Assembly: GCA_963575745.1 (NCBI GenBank)
Contig: CAUYUJ010022080.1
Span: 10,001-74,000, forward strand
Length of the DNA stretch: 64,000 bases
Direction of reading: 5' to 3'
Origin: Prorocentrum cordatum
Taxonomy: Eukaryota > Sar > Dinophyceae > Prorocentrales > Prorocentraceae
Positions 11,600 to 22,794 of the stretch are shown here, piece by piece. How positions within the stretch are numbered: position 1 is the stretch's first letter; each line of letters opens with the position of its first letter. The notes under the pieces were generated by a model that made no database searches, was not told the origin of the DNA, and saw nothing but the letters and a program-made list of their open reading frames with translations. The translations under genes and the position numbers were made by a program.

Positions 11600-12170
11600 G
11601 GGGGGAGGGCACGAGGCCAAGGGCAAGGGCGGAAGGGGCAGGGGAGGGAGGACGCAGGACGGAGGACGAAGGAGGGAGGACAGAGGAGGGAGGGACGGAG
11701 GAGGACGGAGAAGGGAGGAGGGAGAATGGAGAAGGGAGGAGGATTTCGGATTGCGCTCTGGTTCGCCGAAGAGACGGTCAGCTTTAGTGCGGCACTCACT
11801 AGCTGCTGGCAGAAACACGCGGTATCTAGCAGCACGGGCGCCAAGGTGTAAATAAGGGAGGAGGGAGGAGGGAGAATGGAGGGACGACGCAGGAGCAAGG
11901 AGGGAAACAGGAGGGGGGAGGGCGAAAGACGGAGGACCACAGACGTAGAGTCGGGGGGGGCGAACTAGGATCATCACATGTATCATCATGATCATCAAGA
12001 TCATCCTCCGCATCAGCATCATTATCATCATCTTCATCCTCATCCTAATCAGCATCAGCATCATCAGCATCAGCATCAGCATCAGCATCATCATCATCAT
12101 TCCCCTCCTCCTCCTCCTCCTCCTTATGCTCCTCCTCCTCCTCCTCCTCCTCCTGCGTCTTCATCCTCCT
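11600..12170. repeat. GGA tract, junction motif copy 2, ATC/CTC array
   Basis: GGAGGACG-type purine repeats run to about 11,925. The junction words ACGGAGGACCAC and GCGAACTAGGATCA follow, then ATC and CTC arrays. The order matches 6,840-7,300. A non-repetitive segment near 11,745-11,850 interrupts the purine tract. Confidence 0.7.
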
Positions 12171-12580
12171 TGTCGCGGGGTGGAGATGCAGGTGGATATG
12201 GTTATGAATGCGGAGGTTGGAGTGGAAGAGGTGGGGTGGGAGGGGGGGTGGGAAGGTTCGGGCAAAGGTGAAAGTGGCAGGTAGGGGGGGCGGGCGGGGG
12301 GGGGGGCACTGAGCTGCTGAGCGTTCTGGCGTCGGGCCTCTTCCTGAAACTCGATCCCCGCCACAGGGAGGCGCAGCCCAAAATTGCGCATGAACACGGG
12401 CCCTGTCTGGCGTGTGCTCGGCGCCTCCGCCCGAACTCTTCCTCGTTCTGCCGCGTCCACTCGCCACCATGCCGGCACGCTGCGCCCAGCCTGCCGCGTG
12501 ATCCTGGCCGCCGCGGCCCTCCGCAGAGAACCTCCGCCCCGGCCCATCCCGCGCTTTTTACGACGGCACCAAGTATAGGA

Positions 12581-12733
12581 AAGAGAACTATGCACATACA
12601 CCAATTCTGGCCAGGCCCATCCTGAGCCCAAGATCGGTGCATACGCCCTGTTACCTTGGCCAGGAAGGTGTATGCACCGATCCTGGGTCAAGGATGGGCG
12701 TTGTCAGGATCGGTGCATGTGCATAGTTCTCTT
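12581..12733. mobile_element. Foldback (MITE-like) element with nested hairpin
   Basis: Seventeen-base terminal inverted repeats, AAGAGAACTATGCACAT at 12,581-12,597 and its complement at 12,717-12,733, enclose about 150 bp. A second inner inverted repeat pairs GATCGGTGCATAC (12,632-12,644) with its complement at 12,670-12,682. The word GATCGGTGCAT appears a third time near 12,708. No ORF is carried. No clear target duplication was seen. Confidence 0.65.
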
Positions 12734-13430
12734 CCCCCGACCAAGTGCGATCCGAAGCTTAGGGGAGACTGCAAAGGTCCACACCCATGAGAGAAAACGC
12801 CGCCGCCCTGGCTTCAAGCAGCCCTGGCGGATGGCGGGCCGAGGGGCCCTCCACGGATGGAATCGACCAGTTTTGCAGATACTGAGGGCGGCTAGGGGAG
12901 AAGCGCAACGGTGCGTGAGCCAAGCGGACAGCTGACGATCGTCCGTCCGTTGGCCTGTTGGCCCCTGCACGACTCCACAACCCCCCCTCCCCCCATGCCT
13001 CGCAACTGCCGCGCCTGCGTCGCTCCCCCGCAAAACCCTCCGCAACAGGCCTGTCATTCTGCGACAACGAGCCGTGTGATCCGATGCCTGCCGGGACTGC
13101 AGCAGCCCCCCCCCGCACGAGCTGGAGCCGCCGCTCTGGCTGCAGCAGCTCTGGCGGCCAGAGGAGGGGGGGGCTGCTGGCCCCCCCTCAGGCCACCCCA
13201 CTCGCTGTCAGAGGGCTGCCCCACGCGGTGCCAGCAGAACTCGGCAAGGCAGCGGGGACAGATGAGGTCCGAAATCCTGGCGCGCGTCAGAGACGGCTAG
13301 CTTCTTCCAGACAGACCCGCGAAACATACATGGGCGAGGGCGACGGCGTCCCAAACCACAAGACGGAGAGAAACTGCCCCCCGCGAGCCGCGGGCATGTC
13401 GCCCAGAGAAGGGTGAAGGGGCAACGATAG
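12734..13430. other. GC-rich single-copy stretch, no gene recognised
   Basis: Open frames exist on both strands with proline-, arginine- and alanine-rich composition typical of GC-rich non-coding DNA. Nothing was recognised. Confidence 0.4.
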
Positions 13431-13454
13431 GGGACATGGATAGGTGGGGAAACA

Positions 13455-13575
13455 TCGACCTGGAATCGGCGATACATCGCCGATAGATCGGCGATAGGCC
13501 CCCGATAGTGAGTCCGCACATTCCTGGGCAGGTTGGGGCTATCGGGCCCCCATCGGCGATCAATGGGCGATTGGG
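13455..13575. repeat. ATCGGCGAT-type iterated palindromic words
   Basis: ATCGGCGAT, its overlap with CGCCGAT, and CCGATAG words recur at least six times within about 120 bases, in direct and inverted orientation. They can form several alternative hairpins. Confidence 0.55.
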
Positions 13576-13799
13576 CGTCGATGCGTCCCCCCGTATGCCT
13601 ACCCCCCCCTATCGCTGGTATTGAAAGGGCTGTTCGAAGCTCTGCCGGGCCACACGCGGGCCCCACCCCATACCCCCCACGACTCCTGAGGGGGGAGGGT
13701 GGGGCTCACTTCAGAAGTCGTGGGAGGCAGGGGGTAGGGCTCGCATGTGGTCGGGAGCCTTGAGACGGGGGTCAAGGCAAACGGGGGTCAACCACGGCA

Positions 13800-14110
13800 C
13801 CGGATCCTGCAAAATCCTGCGAAGACCCCCTCTGGCTGACCCGGGTTAGCGAGCCGATCGTGGCCGCGAGGCGGCCGCACATGTTGGCTGACCCGGGTTT
13901 GCGAAGACCTGCGTTGCAGCTCTTTTTGTTCCTGCACTGCAATGTTTGGTTTCCTGCTGACCCGGGTCTGGATTGACCCGGGTCAGAAGATCCCCGATGT
14001 GACTACCTACCAGACCACCCCAACCCAACCCGAAGACCCGAATTTCGGGTTGGGGTGGTTTGGTGGGGGTGGTTTGGTGGGTGGTGACGACGTGGCCCCC
14101 TCGAAGTTCT
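13800..14110. repeat. TGACCCGGGT repeats and a GGTTGGGGTGG foldback
   Basis: The palindrome-containing word GACCCGGGT occurs about four times between 13,838 and 13,983. Just beyond, CCACCCCAACCC (about 14,016) can pair with GGGTTGGGGTGG (about 14,048-14,060), forming a small foldback next to GGTTTGGTGGG repeats. Confidence 0.5.
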
Positions 14111-14381
14111 GCCGAGGCCCCTCCCACGTCCGCGTGGTCGAGCCAGGAGCCCCTGCCGCAGGCGGCCCGAGCCCGCGGAGCGGCTGCGCCCCCGCGGCGG
14201 CAGCACCGGGGGCCCGCAGCCGAGGCAGAGCCCGAGCTGGGTCGGAGCGGGGCGCAGCCCGTGCGCACAGGTCGCAAGGAAGCGGGCAGCCCCAGACTCG
14301 GCCGTGCTCTGGCGTCGCTGGAGGAGGGTTGGCGAGCGCCGTTTCGGCCCCGCCCGCGCCCTCCGCCCGGGCAGCGGAGGA

Positions 14382-14466
14382 GGGGGAGGAGGAGGAGGAG
14401 GAGGAGGAGGAGGAGGAGGAGGAGGAGGAGGAGGAGGAGGAAGAGGAGGAGGAAGAGGAGGAGGAG
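14382..14466. repeat. GGA microsatellite
   Basis: Near-perfect GGA triplets. The preceding 14,110-14,380 is GC-rich with no recognised gene. Confidence 0.9.
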
Positions 14467-14661
14467 TGCGAGTTCCACCCACGCCTGCGGCGTTCCCCCA
14501 TCCACTCGGGCAGGGCGCAGAGAATGCGCAAAGGCAAAACGTCTGGGGGAGGGGGCGGGGCAGAGCAGCCGGGGGCAGAACGAGGGGGAAGTGGAGAGGA
14601 AGCCGCAGGTTGAAAGAAGAAGAGGGCAAAGGGAAGAAAGAAGGGGAAGGGTAGATTAAGT

Positions 14662-14733
14662 CCACTCTCATCCTCATCCTCATCCTCATCCTCATCCCCA
14701 TCCTCATCCTCATCCTCATCCTCATCTTCATCC

Positions 14734-14767
<34 letters not shown>

Positions 14768-14796
14768 AATAATCATCACCATCACCATTACCATCA

Positions 14797-14827
<31 letters not shown>

Positions 14828-15900
14828 CCTCATCATTAGCACCATCACCATCATTATTATCATCAGCATCATCAGCATCATCAGCACCATCATGATCATC
14901 AGCATCATCAGCAACATTATCAGCATCATCACATCCACCACCATCATCATCGTCATCATCATCATCAGCAACATCAGCATCAACATCAGCAGCATCAGCA
15001 TCAGGATCAGCAGCATAGTCATCATGATCATCATCATTACCATCAGCAGCATCATCATCAGCAGCATCAGCAGCATAGTCATCATGATCATCATCAACAT
15101 CATCATCAGCATTATGATCAGCATCATCGTCATCAACACCATCAGCATCATCAGCAGCAGCATGATCATCATCATCATCGTCGTCATCATCAGCATCATC
15201 AGCATCATCAGCATGATCAGCATCAGCATCATCAGCATCAGCATCATCGTCAGCATCATGTTCATCATCATCACCATCATCACCATCATCATAAGCATCA
15301 TCATCATCATCATCATACTGATCATCAGCTTCAACATTATCAGCAGCCTCATCATCACCACCACCGCCATCATCATCATCGTCATCATCATCAGCAGCAT
15401 CAGCATCAGGATCAGCAGCATAGTCATCATGATCATCATCGTTACCATCAGCAGCATCATCAGCACCAGGATCAGCATCAGTAGCAGCATAGTCATCATG
15501 ACCATCATCAGCATCATCATCATCAACACCATCGTCATCATCAGCAGCATCAGCAGCAGCATGATCATCATCATCATCATCGTAGTCATCTTCAGCATTA
15601 TCAGCATCGTCATCAGCATCATCATCATATTCATCATCATCACCATCATCATAAGCATCATTACTTGCATCATCAGCATAACCATCATCATCAGCAGCAT
15701 CACCAACACCATCATCATCAACATCATACTCATCATCACTACCACCATCATCAGCGTCACACACCGTCACCGCCCATCATCATCAGAACCAGTATCAGTA
15801 TCGTCATCGTCATCATCAACATCATCGTCGTCGCCATCGTCGTCATCGTTAGTGTCGTCGTCGTCATCGTCATCATAATCATCGTCACCATCACCCACCA
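14662..15900. repeat. Imperfect ATC array (about 1.2 kb)
   Basis: The array starts as CATCCT hexamers and turns into ATC with AGC and GATCATC variants. It contains internal longer-period duplications around GATCATC and CAGCAGCAT words. Confidence 0.95.
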
Positions 15901-15914
15901 TCACCACTACCAGT

Positions 15915-16000
15915 ACAATAGCAACACCCACAGCAACAACATCAGCAGCAATAACAAGAACAATAACAAAAACAACAACAGCAACTACAATACCAACAAT
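15915..16000. repeat. ACA/CAACA microsatellite
   Basis: AACAACA-type repeats end where the first copy of the dispersed 16-18.5-kb repeat begins. Confidence 0.8.
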
Positions 16001-16007
16001 CATTTTC

Positions 16008-18420
16008 AGACTGTTCGCTCTTACTTGCTCGCGTGCCATGCAACACGTATATCCCAAACCCTCGGTACCCAACCTCTTCGTCTTCAATCGTACCCCCCTG
16101 CGGGTATATCTTCCTTACCTGCCACGTGTAATTGGTGCAGCCCCTGAAACAAGAGAAGCAAAGACTGATGGAAGGGGGAGCGAGAAGGATGGAACACGGG
16201 ATTAGCAGGAGGGGGGCTAGAAACAGAAAACACGTGGCAGAACCAGACGGGGCCATCGGGCGGATAGACACTAACGCGCAGGTCGGGAAGGCGGGCCCAA
16301 GCGGCCACGTCGAGAAGACTTGTTGATGAAGCGTACGTACTGCATGGATCGCGAGGAGAGCTCGAGCGATAACGCGATTCCCAGGTAAATCACAATCAAG
16401 GCCGAAGCGAGAGCGTGATTCCTGAGTGTCGAAGGCGCGGCGTCTGAATAAACATAACTTGTGACAAGTCCTGCGCGAGAGCGCGATGTTGTGAAGAAGT
16501 ATCAGGCGGGAGCCGTTGTCGTTGTAGTTCGGGGCCCAACGACATGGTTTGGTGGCACCAAGCTTTCCCTGATAAAAAAAAACAAGGCGCGAGACCCGAG
16601 GGGGGCTTTTCACTTGAAAAATGCAAGGGTTACCGGAGGGGGGATCAACAATAATTGCTCTTCAGACATAAGACGACAACGACAACGGCAGCAAAAACAA
16701 GAACAGCATCATCAACACACATGGCAAACACCAACAACAACCACAACAACACCACCGCCACCTGCAACGATCATGTCAAGACTGATCGCTCTTATCTGCT
16801 CGCGTGTCCTTCAACACGTATATCCAAAACCCTCGATGCCCGCCCTCGTCGTCTTCGATCGTACCCAAAGGGGTATATCTCTTTTTTGCCTGCAACGTCT
16901 ATATCCAAAACCCTCGATGCCCGCCCTCGTCGTCTTCGATCGTACCCAAAGGGGTATATCTCTTTTTTGCCTGCAACGTCTATATCGTACAGTCCCTCCG
17001 GCAGGGGAAGAGAGGACGAATGGAAGGAATGGACAAGGGGAAAGGAGGATGATGGAACAGAGAGAGTAGCAGAAGGGGGGCTAGCAGCAGAAAACAGGTG
17101 GCAGAACCAGGCGGGCAGATCGAGCGGATAGGCCCCAGCGGGCGGGTCGGGAAGGCGGGCCCAGGCGGCCAGGTCGAGCAAGCGGGTTGCTGAAGCGTGC
17201 GCCCTGCATGAGTCGCGAGAAGTCTTGAGCGATAGCACGATCTGCAACGGAGCCACGAAGGGCAGCGAGAGACCGCAAAGGAACGGGGCCACGAAGGGTA
17301 GCGAGGGGGTCACGAAGGGCGGCTGCAACGGGGCCACGAAGGGCAGTGAGGGGGCCATTAAGGGGTGCAACGGGGCCACGAAAGGCAGCGAGGGGGCCAC
17401 GAAGGGTTGCTACCGGCCCACGAAGGTCAGCGAGATCCCGATTCCTAAGCTGTGAGGGAGTCCTAGGCGTGAGCGCGACTCCTGGGTGCCTGAGTGTCGA
17501 GAGCTCGGCGCCTGAGCGATTGCAAAGAATTCCAACGCAAGAGCGCGATTCTTGAATAAATTGCGAGCGCGACTCCAGAGCTTCGAGAGAGCGATTCCTG
17601 TATAATTGTAAGGAAGTCCCAAGCGAAAGCGCGATTGTGGAGTAAAATGCGAAGAAGTCTCAGGCGGGAGCGGAAATCTCAAGCGGGAGCCGTTGTTGTT
17701 GTAACCCGGGGGTCAGGGGCACAATTTGATCCCCGCCAATCTCCCTGAAGAAAAACCGGGTGCGAGCCCCGGGGAAAGTACTTCAATTGAAAAAACATAA
17801 TAGTCACCGGAGGGGGGGGATCAACAATCATCATTCTTCAATAATGAGAGTTCAACCACAGCAACAACAATCAGTTTAAGACTGTTCGCTCGTCTGCTCT
17901 CGTGCTACTCCACACGTGTATCCCAAACCCTCGATGAATAGATTGCGAGAGACAACACGTGGATCCACACGTGTATCCTACGCGAGAGCGCGATTCCTGT
18001 ATACATTGTGGAGAAATCCCGCGCGAGAGCGCGATGTGGGAATACATTGAAAAGAAGTATCCGGCGGGAGTCGCTGCCCCTGCAAACTGGAGCACAAATG
18101 CAAAGTTCGGTGACACCTCATTCTCCCTTGTTAAAAACAAGGTGCAAGCCCAAGTATAAGCATCTTGAAAGAAAAGGTGTAATGATTACTGGAGAGGGGA
18201 TCAACAGTAATCATGCTGTAGCAATCAAAATTCACCAACAGTAACAGCAACAACACCATACATAGCAACAATAACAACACCAACAACAGCAACAACAACC
18301 ACAACAACAACAATCAATTTAAGACTGTTCGCTCTTACTGACACGCGTGTCTTGCATTCCGTATACCCCAACCCTCGATGCCCGCCCACTTCGTCTTCGA
18401 TTGTACCCCTTTTCGGGAGG
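16008..18420. repeat. Dispersed repeat family, three to four copies
   Basis: A segment beginning AGACTGTTCGCTCTTA, followed by ACACGTATATCCCAAACCC and a GTACCCC-type block, recurs at about 16,008, 16,778, 17,878 and 18,321. Upstream of the last three copies the same preceding block is found (GAGGGGGGATCAACAATAAT-like words near 16,635, 17,808 and 18,190). Short CAACAA tracts sit between. A 78-bp tandem duplication lies inside the second copy (about 16,820-16,990). Copy spacing of 440-1,100 bp suggests an old tandem array of a non-coding element. Confidence 0.6.
17235..17430. repeat. GGCCACGAAGGG minisatellite
   Basis: Units around GGGGCCACGAAGGGCAGCGA repeat seven or so times with a period of about 20-45 bases. 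The same core word, GGGGCCACGAAG, also appears in the tandem array at 19.6-20.35 kb. Confidence 0.6.
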
Positions 18421-18429
18421 AATGTCTTC

Positions 18430-18955
18430 CTTGTCGGCCACTGACTGAAGTGCGAAAAAGTCTGGAGCGAGAGCGCCGTTGCTGAATTCGGGGGCCTCTC
18501 TGGCCAAGAATTCTCGGAATACCAATGGAGAAATATCGAACGGGAGCCCTTGTCGCCGTGTCCGGGCCTCCACCAATGTGCTTGCATTACGGGAAGTCTC
18601 GAGCGAGAGCGCCGTTCCTGAATTCGGGGGCCTTCTTGGCCAGGGGCTCTCGGAGTAAATCGTGAGGAAGTATCGAACAGGAGCCCTTGTCGTCGTGGCT
18701 GGGCCTCCGCCGACCTAATTGAATTGCGAGGAACTCTCGAGCGAGAGCGCCGTTCCTGAGTTTTGGGGCCTCTCTGGCCAAGGTGTCTCGGGGTAAATTG
18801 TGAAGAAGTACCAAACGGAAGCCGTTGTTGTCGTAGCTGGGCCTCCAAGGGCCCACATTTAGGCTCAAACCAACGCTCGAGCGGGAGCCTCATTTTCGAA
18901 GAACATGTAGATGGCGTCGAAGCGAGAGCGCGCGGAACCGTTTCCGGAGATCATT
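18430..18955. repeat. Repeats of GAGCGAGAGCGCCGTT
   Basis: The word TCGAGCGAGAGCGCCGTTCCTGA and the accompanying GGGCCTCTCTGGCCA block occur three to four times with a spacing of about 120-130 bases. A similar GCGAGAGCGCGATTCCTG word is scattered through 16.3-18.0 kb. Confidence 0.55.
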
Positions 18956-19042
18956 ACTAATAATTCTTTAGAAATGAATATACAACAACAACAACAACAA
19001 CAATCAGAGTGCAACGGCAACGGCCTCCGGAAATCCATCCGA

Positions 19043-19334
19043 CCGATAAACCGATAAACTGGTACAAACTAATCGTTTGATCGGTATATCGGCAAATCGA
19101 CCGATACACCGATATGATTATACCCGTATATAAGTCGATTTGCCAGTATACCGGAAAACCGATAACCTTCATCCGCGAACATTGAGACGATGGCCGGCGC
19201 GCTCTCCTTCTCTTCGTCGGTTTATCGGTTTATCGGCTCGTCGGGTGACTGGCTGGTCGGAAACCGCTGGGGGCAACCCTGAGGAGTCGTTCCTTGCGCC
19301 GCATATTCGTTTACCGGTTTATCGGTTTATCGGC
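19043..19334. mobile_element. Foldback element with CCGATAAA-type arms
   Basis: The 20-base arm at 19,043-19,062 is the reverse complement of 19,315-19,334 with one mismatch. Each arm is itself a direct duplication of CCGATAAA. A third copy (GTTTATCGG twice) lies near 19,218-19,236, and shorter CCGATA/TATCGG words fill the left half. The interior carries no ORF. Confidence 0.6.
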
Positions 19335-19619
19335 AGGTTGTCAAGCCCCCGCCACGACGACGACGGCGACGGCTCTGGGGCGGGAGGCGTGCATTTTGTG
19401 ATTGGCTCTTGTGCGGACGGAGTCCCGCAGGGGTCCGCGCCTTTCCCGCCGCATACGATGATCTGCGTGGTACGTGGATCCACAAGAACCTTCCAAAACA
19501 ACCTTCTGGAAACCTTCCACTGACCTTCCAAACAGCTCCCAAAAAAATATCCTGGCGAAGGTCCCAACCATATGCAGTTATGGGTACCGTAATTGTGAAT
19601 ATCTCCTTCGGTGAAGCTC

Positions 19620-20340
19620 CCTATGGAGCCACGAAGCGCTGCACTGGGCGGGGGTGGGTGGTGTGCCGAATTGGGTTTCCGGGACGCATGCGGACGGTCC
19701 CACTAAGGGCTTCGGTGGAGCGCCCTATAGGGCCACGAAGCGCTCTACTGAGTGAAAATGCCAAATTGGGTTTCCAGGGCGCATGCGGACGGTGGCACTG
19801 GGGGCTTCGGTGGAGCCTCCTATGGGGCCACGAAGCGCTGCGCTGCGCGGGTGAAAATGCCAAATGACATTTCCCAGACGCATACAGACGGTGGCACTGG
19901 GGGCCTTGGGTGGAGCCCCCATATGGGGCCACGATGCGCTGCACTGGGTGGGCGAAAATGCCAAATTGGGCTTCCGGGGCGCATGCGGACGGGGACACTG
20001 GGGGCCTTCGGTGGGGCTCCCTATGGGGCCACGAAAACGCTGTACTGGGCGTGCGGGACGCATGCGGACGGTAGCACTTGGGCCTTCGGCGGGGCTCCCT
20101 ATGGGGCCACAGAACCGCTGTACTGGATGTGTGAAACGCAGGGGGGAGGGGGAGGAGAGCCACGAAACGCTGTACTGGGTGTGCGAAACGCATGCGGATG
20201 GTAGCGCTGGGACCTTCGGTGGAACTCCCTATGGGGCCACGAAGCGCTGCACTGGGCGTGCGGGACGCATGCGGACGGTAGCGCTGGGACCTTCGGTGGG
20301 GCTCCTGATGGGGCCACGAAACGTTGTACTGGGTGGGTGG
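19620..20340. repeat. Tandem repeat, nine units of ~75-105 bp
   Basis: The landmark ATGGGGCCACGAAGCGCTG occurs with small changes at about 19,623, 19,728, 19,822, 19,922, 20,022, 20,100, 20,157, 20,231 and 20,308. Each unit also carries GGACGCATGCGGACGGT and CTTCGGTGG. Open frames through the array are repetitive on both strands. The array directly abuts the degraded retroelement to its right. Confidence 0.8.
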
Positions 20341-20801
20341 AACGCAGGGAGGATGCAGATCCTCTGGGCGTCCGAGGGGTCCTCGGCGGAGCACTGATGT
20401 CGAAATCCTGCCGTTGCTTCTCATTGACGTAGTAGTACTCGCACTTCTTGTCTTTGCGAGCTGCCTCTGATGCCTTTGACGGAAATTCCAATGGTCTCTC
20501 ATCGGCACCGCGCCGTGATGAAGAAACGTCCTTTGATGATCCCTCCTGTGTCGGCGTCCAGCCAGTCCAGTGTGTCCGGCCAGGAGTAGGGCCGCGACGT
20601 GGTACAGGATCCTTCGGAGTAGGAGCGCTGGCGCCTTGAAATGCAGCTGCTGCGGCGGCCACTGCTGGTCCTCTGGTTCGACGTCGATCAGCAGGTTGCC
20701 CCGCAGGTCGTTGTTGCTTGCTATCTCAGGGAGTGGGGTCATCTGGGCTTTTCCTCTTCTCCCGTTTAGGCGGTGGTCTGAGCTGATCAGGTCCGAGTGA
20801 C

Positions 20802-22325
20802 TTAGGACTGACTCGACGAATCCGAAGATGGAGAAATATCAATAGGCGGATCTGTCTTCGGCTTGGGAGGAGGTGCTTTCGGCGTTGCCCCCGCGGGTAT
20901 CCATGGCCCATATCGCGCGGGCCCTCTGCCAGGGTTAAGGTCCACACCATCGGGCTTTCTGAGTGCCAGATTCCCGATGGTGGCCTTTTCCCTCATGGAC
21001 AGGTTATATTTAGTAGAGCAAAGCCTTTGGTCAATAGTAGTCCTTGCCCAACCCCTTGCCCAACCTGCAGATCCAGCGCGGTAAGCGACCCTTCTTTCTG
21101 GGAAAGGATCCATGTCTTCAGCGACGATGTACCTAGGATCTATAGGAGTGTCCGCATCGTGAGTGACGCCCGTGACAGTGGAGAGGGCGCCAGATTAATC
21201 CGAGGCGCACCCTGCAAGAGCTGCTGCCGCGGGGTCCACCGCTTCAGCCACATTTTCAGCTTCGCCATCTCCTTGTCGGTCGTCTTCTTCTGGTTTGGGC
21301 GAAGCAGGTTCCCCCGCATTGGAATCGCGGTTGAAAAACTTTAGATAATGAACAGGTGAAAGATTCTCCCATGTCTTCAGGGATTGGGATATTTCTGGAG
21401 CTATAGCTTGTTCGTAGTCGCCCGCCGTCAACTGCTCGTTGCATGGTGTTGCATGTGGATCGGCACAGCAACCCCGACCATCACCGTGAGACCAGACCCG
21501 CGGTGTCTTGCGGCAGCGAGGGTTCCTTAGTGGGCGTCTCTTGGGGCAGCCGAGCCTGCGGTCGGCATGCTCGAAGCAAGAGCGGGCAACGCCTCTGTAA
21601 CGTTTCCGCTCCTCGATGATGGATCTCTCGAGGTCGCGCAGTAAAAATCTTTTTTTGTGTTTTGACAGCCCCTGTCTTTTTTAGCGAATAATCTCGCCTT
21701 CTTTCATCTCGATCGACCTTGCGAGGAGTGTGCCAGTGACGAATATGGTGCTCAGTCCAACCCTTCTGCAACTACTGTTGCATTGTATCTGGGTCTTTGC
21801 GCTGACTGGCCAATCCAGCATCCGAGTAGCCAGCAAATCGCTGTATTTCGTCTTCTGGATATTCTTCATGAGCTCGCCCCCCTTGAGGCGGACGCCCCCG
21901 CGGACGCCTCCTCCTCGGGGGGGTGCCGGGTCGATTGGCCTTCCATGGGGGGGGGGTTCTTTGGCCCCCCGCACTAGGGGGTGAGGCCGCTGAAGACTGC
22001 TAGAGCGGGCGCCGCCGGAGCGCGCGCGCGCGGTCGGGCGAGCCACTGCGGACCCGACCGCGACGTAGCAGACGAGCGCCATCTTCCCAGTCTTCGTCTC
22101 GTCGTCGGCGCAATGCTCGCGTCTCCAGGACTGGCGGCTTGCCGATCGCACCTGGCGGCTCATGGAGCGGCCCGAAGCTACGAATGTATACTGAAATTCC
22201 TGGTTGTGGCCGAGCTCATATCGAACGCGTTCAGACAGGTCGCTAACGTCTCGCGGGCTTCCCCGCGGGTCGCCATCACTCAATTCCATGTTTGTCGGAT
22301 TGCCAATAGCCCGATAATGAAACAT
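20802..22325 (-). pseudogene. Retroelement ORF remnants, unknown
   Basis: Short minus-strand frames (22,325-21,681; 21,771-21,481; 21,471-21,195; 21,113-20,802) continue the degraded element in changing phase. Composition is protein-like in places, but no domain is recognisable. A long inverted repeat, CGCGGTCGGG at 22,029-22,038 pairing with 22,053-22,062, lies inside. Confidence 0.3.
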
Positions 22326-22434
22326 CAGCTGTATTTCCTCTTCTGCTGCAGGCGTGACGGCTTCTGAATCCGCGGGTGCCCCCGCCGCGTCGTCATCTCC
22401 TTCGACGGGCGCGTGGAAGTTCGACTAATTCAAT

Positions 22435-22455
22435 ATCAGCAGGTTGCCCCGCGAT
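22435..22455 (-). repeat. GCAA-loop hairpin in the degraded element
   Basis: In element sense, GCGGG pairs with CCTGC (one G-T wobble) around a GCAA loop, with outer ATC/GAT and a one-base bulge on the 3' arm. Related copies are at 20,691-20,704 and 23,263-23,286. Confidence 0.65.
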
Positions 22456-22467
22456 GGGCATGCCCAG

Positions 22468-22726
22468 TCAGTCTGCCAGATCAATATCATTGTGGCCAGC
22501 GAGCGCCTCCTCGAACGGCCCGTAGGCGCAATTTTCGAAGGACATACTGGCACTCAAATATCTGGCAGCCATGAAGTTAACAACTGCAGCTGAGCTGTCG
22601 GCAGGGTCGGCCAAAAGTGACTCCCAGTCAACGCGCTGTATATCCGAATCAGCTTGAGCCAGATGCATCGACGGACCTCTGCCCCCCCCCCCCCCCCCCC
22701 ACACACCACACACACACACACACACA

Positions 22727-22794
<68 letters not shown>

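Noticed and set aside
17235-20340. Regularly spaced GGCCACGAAG repeats as a CRISPR-like array
   Set aside because: The spacers are themselves repetitive and the unit length varies. There are no cas genes, and the setting is eukaryotic.
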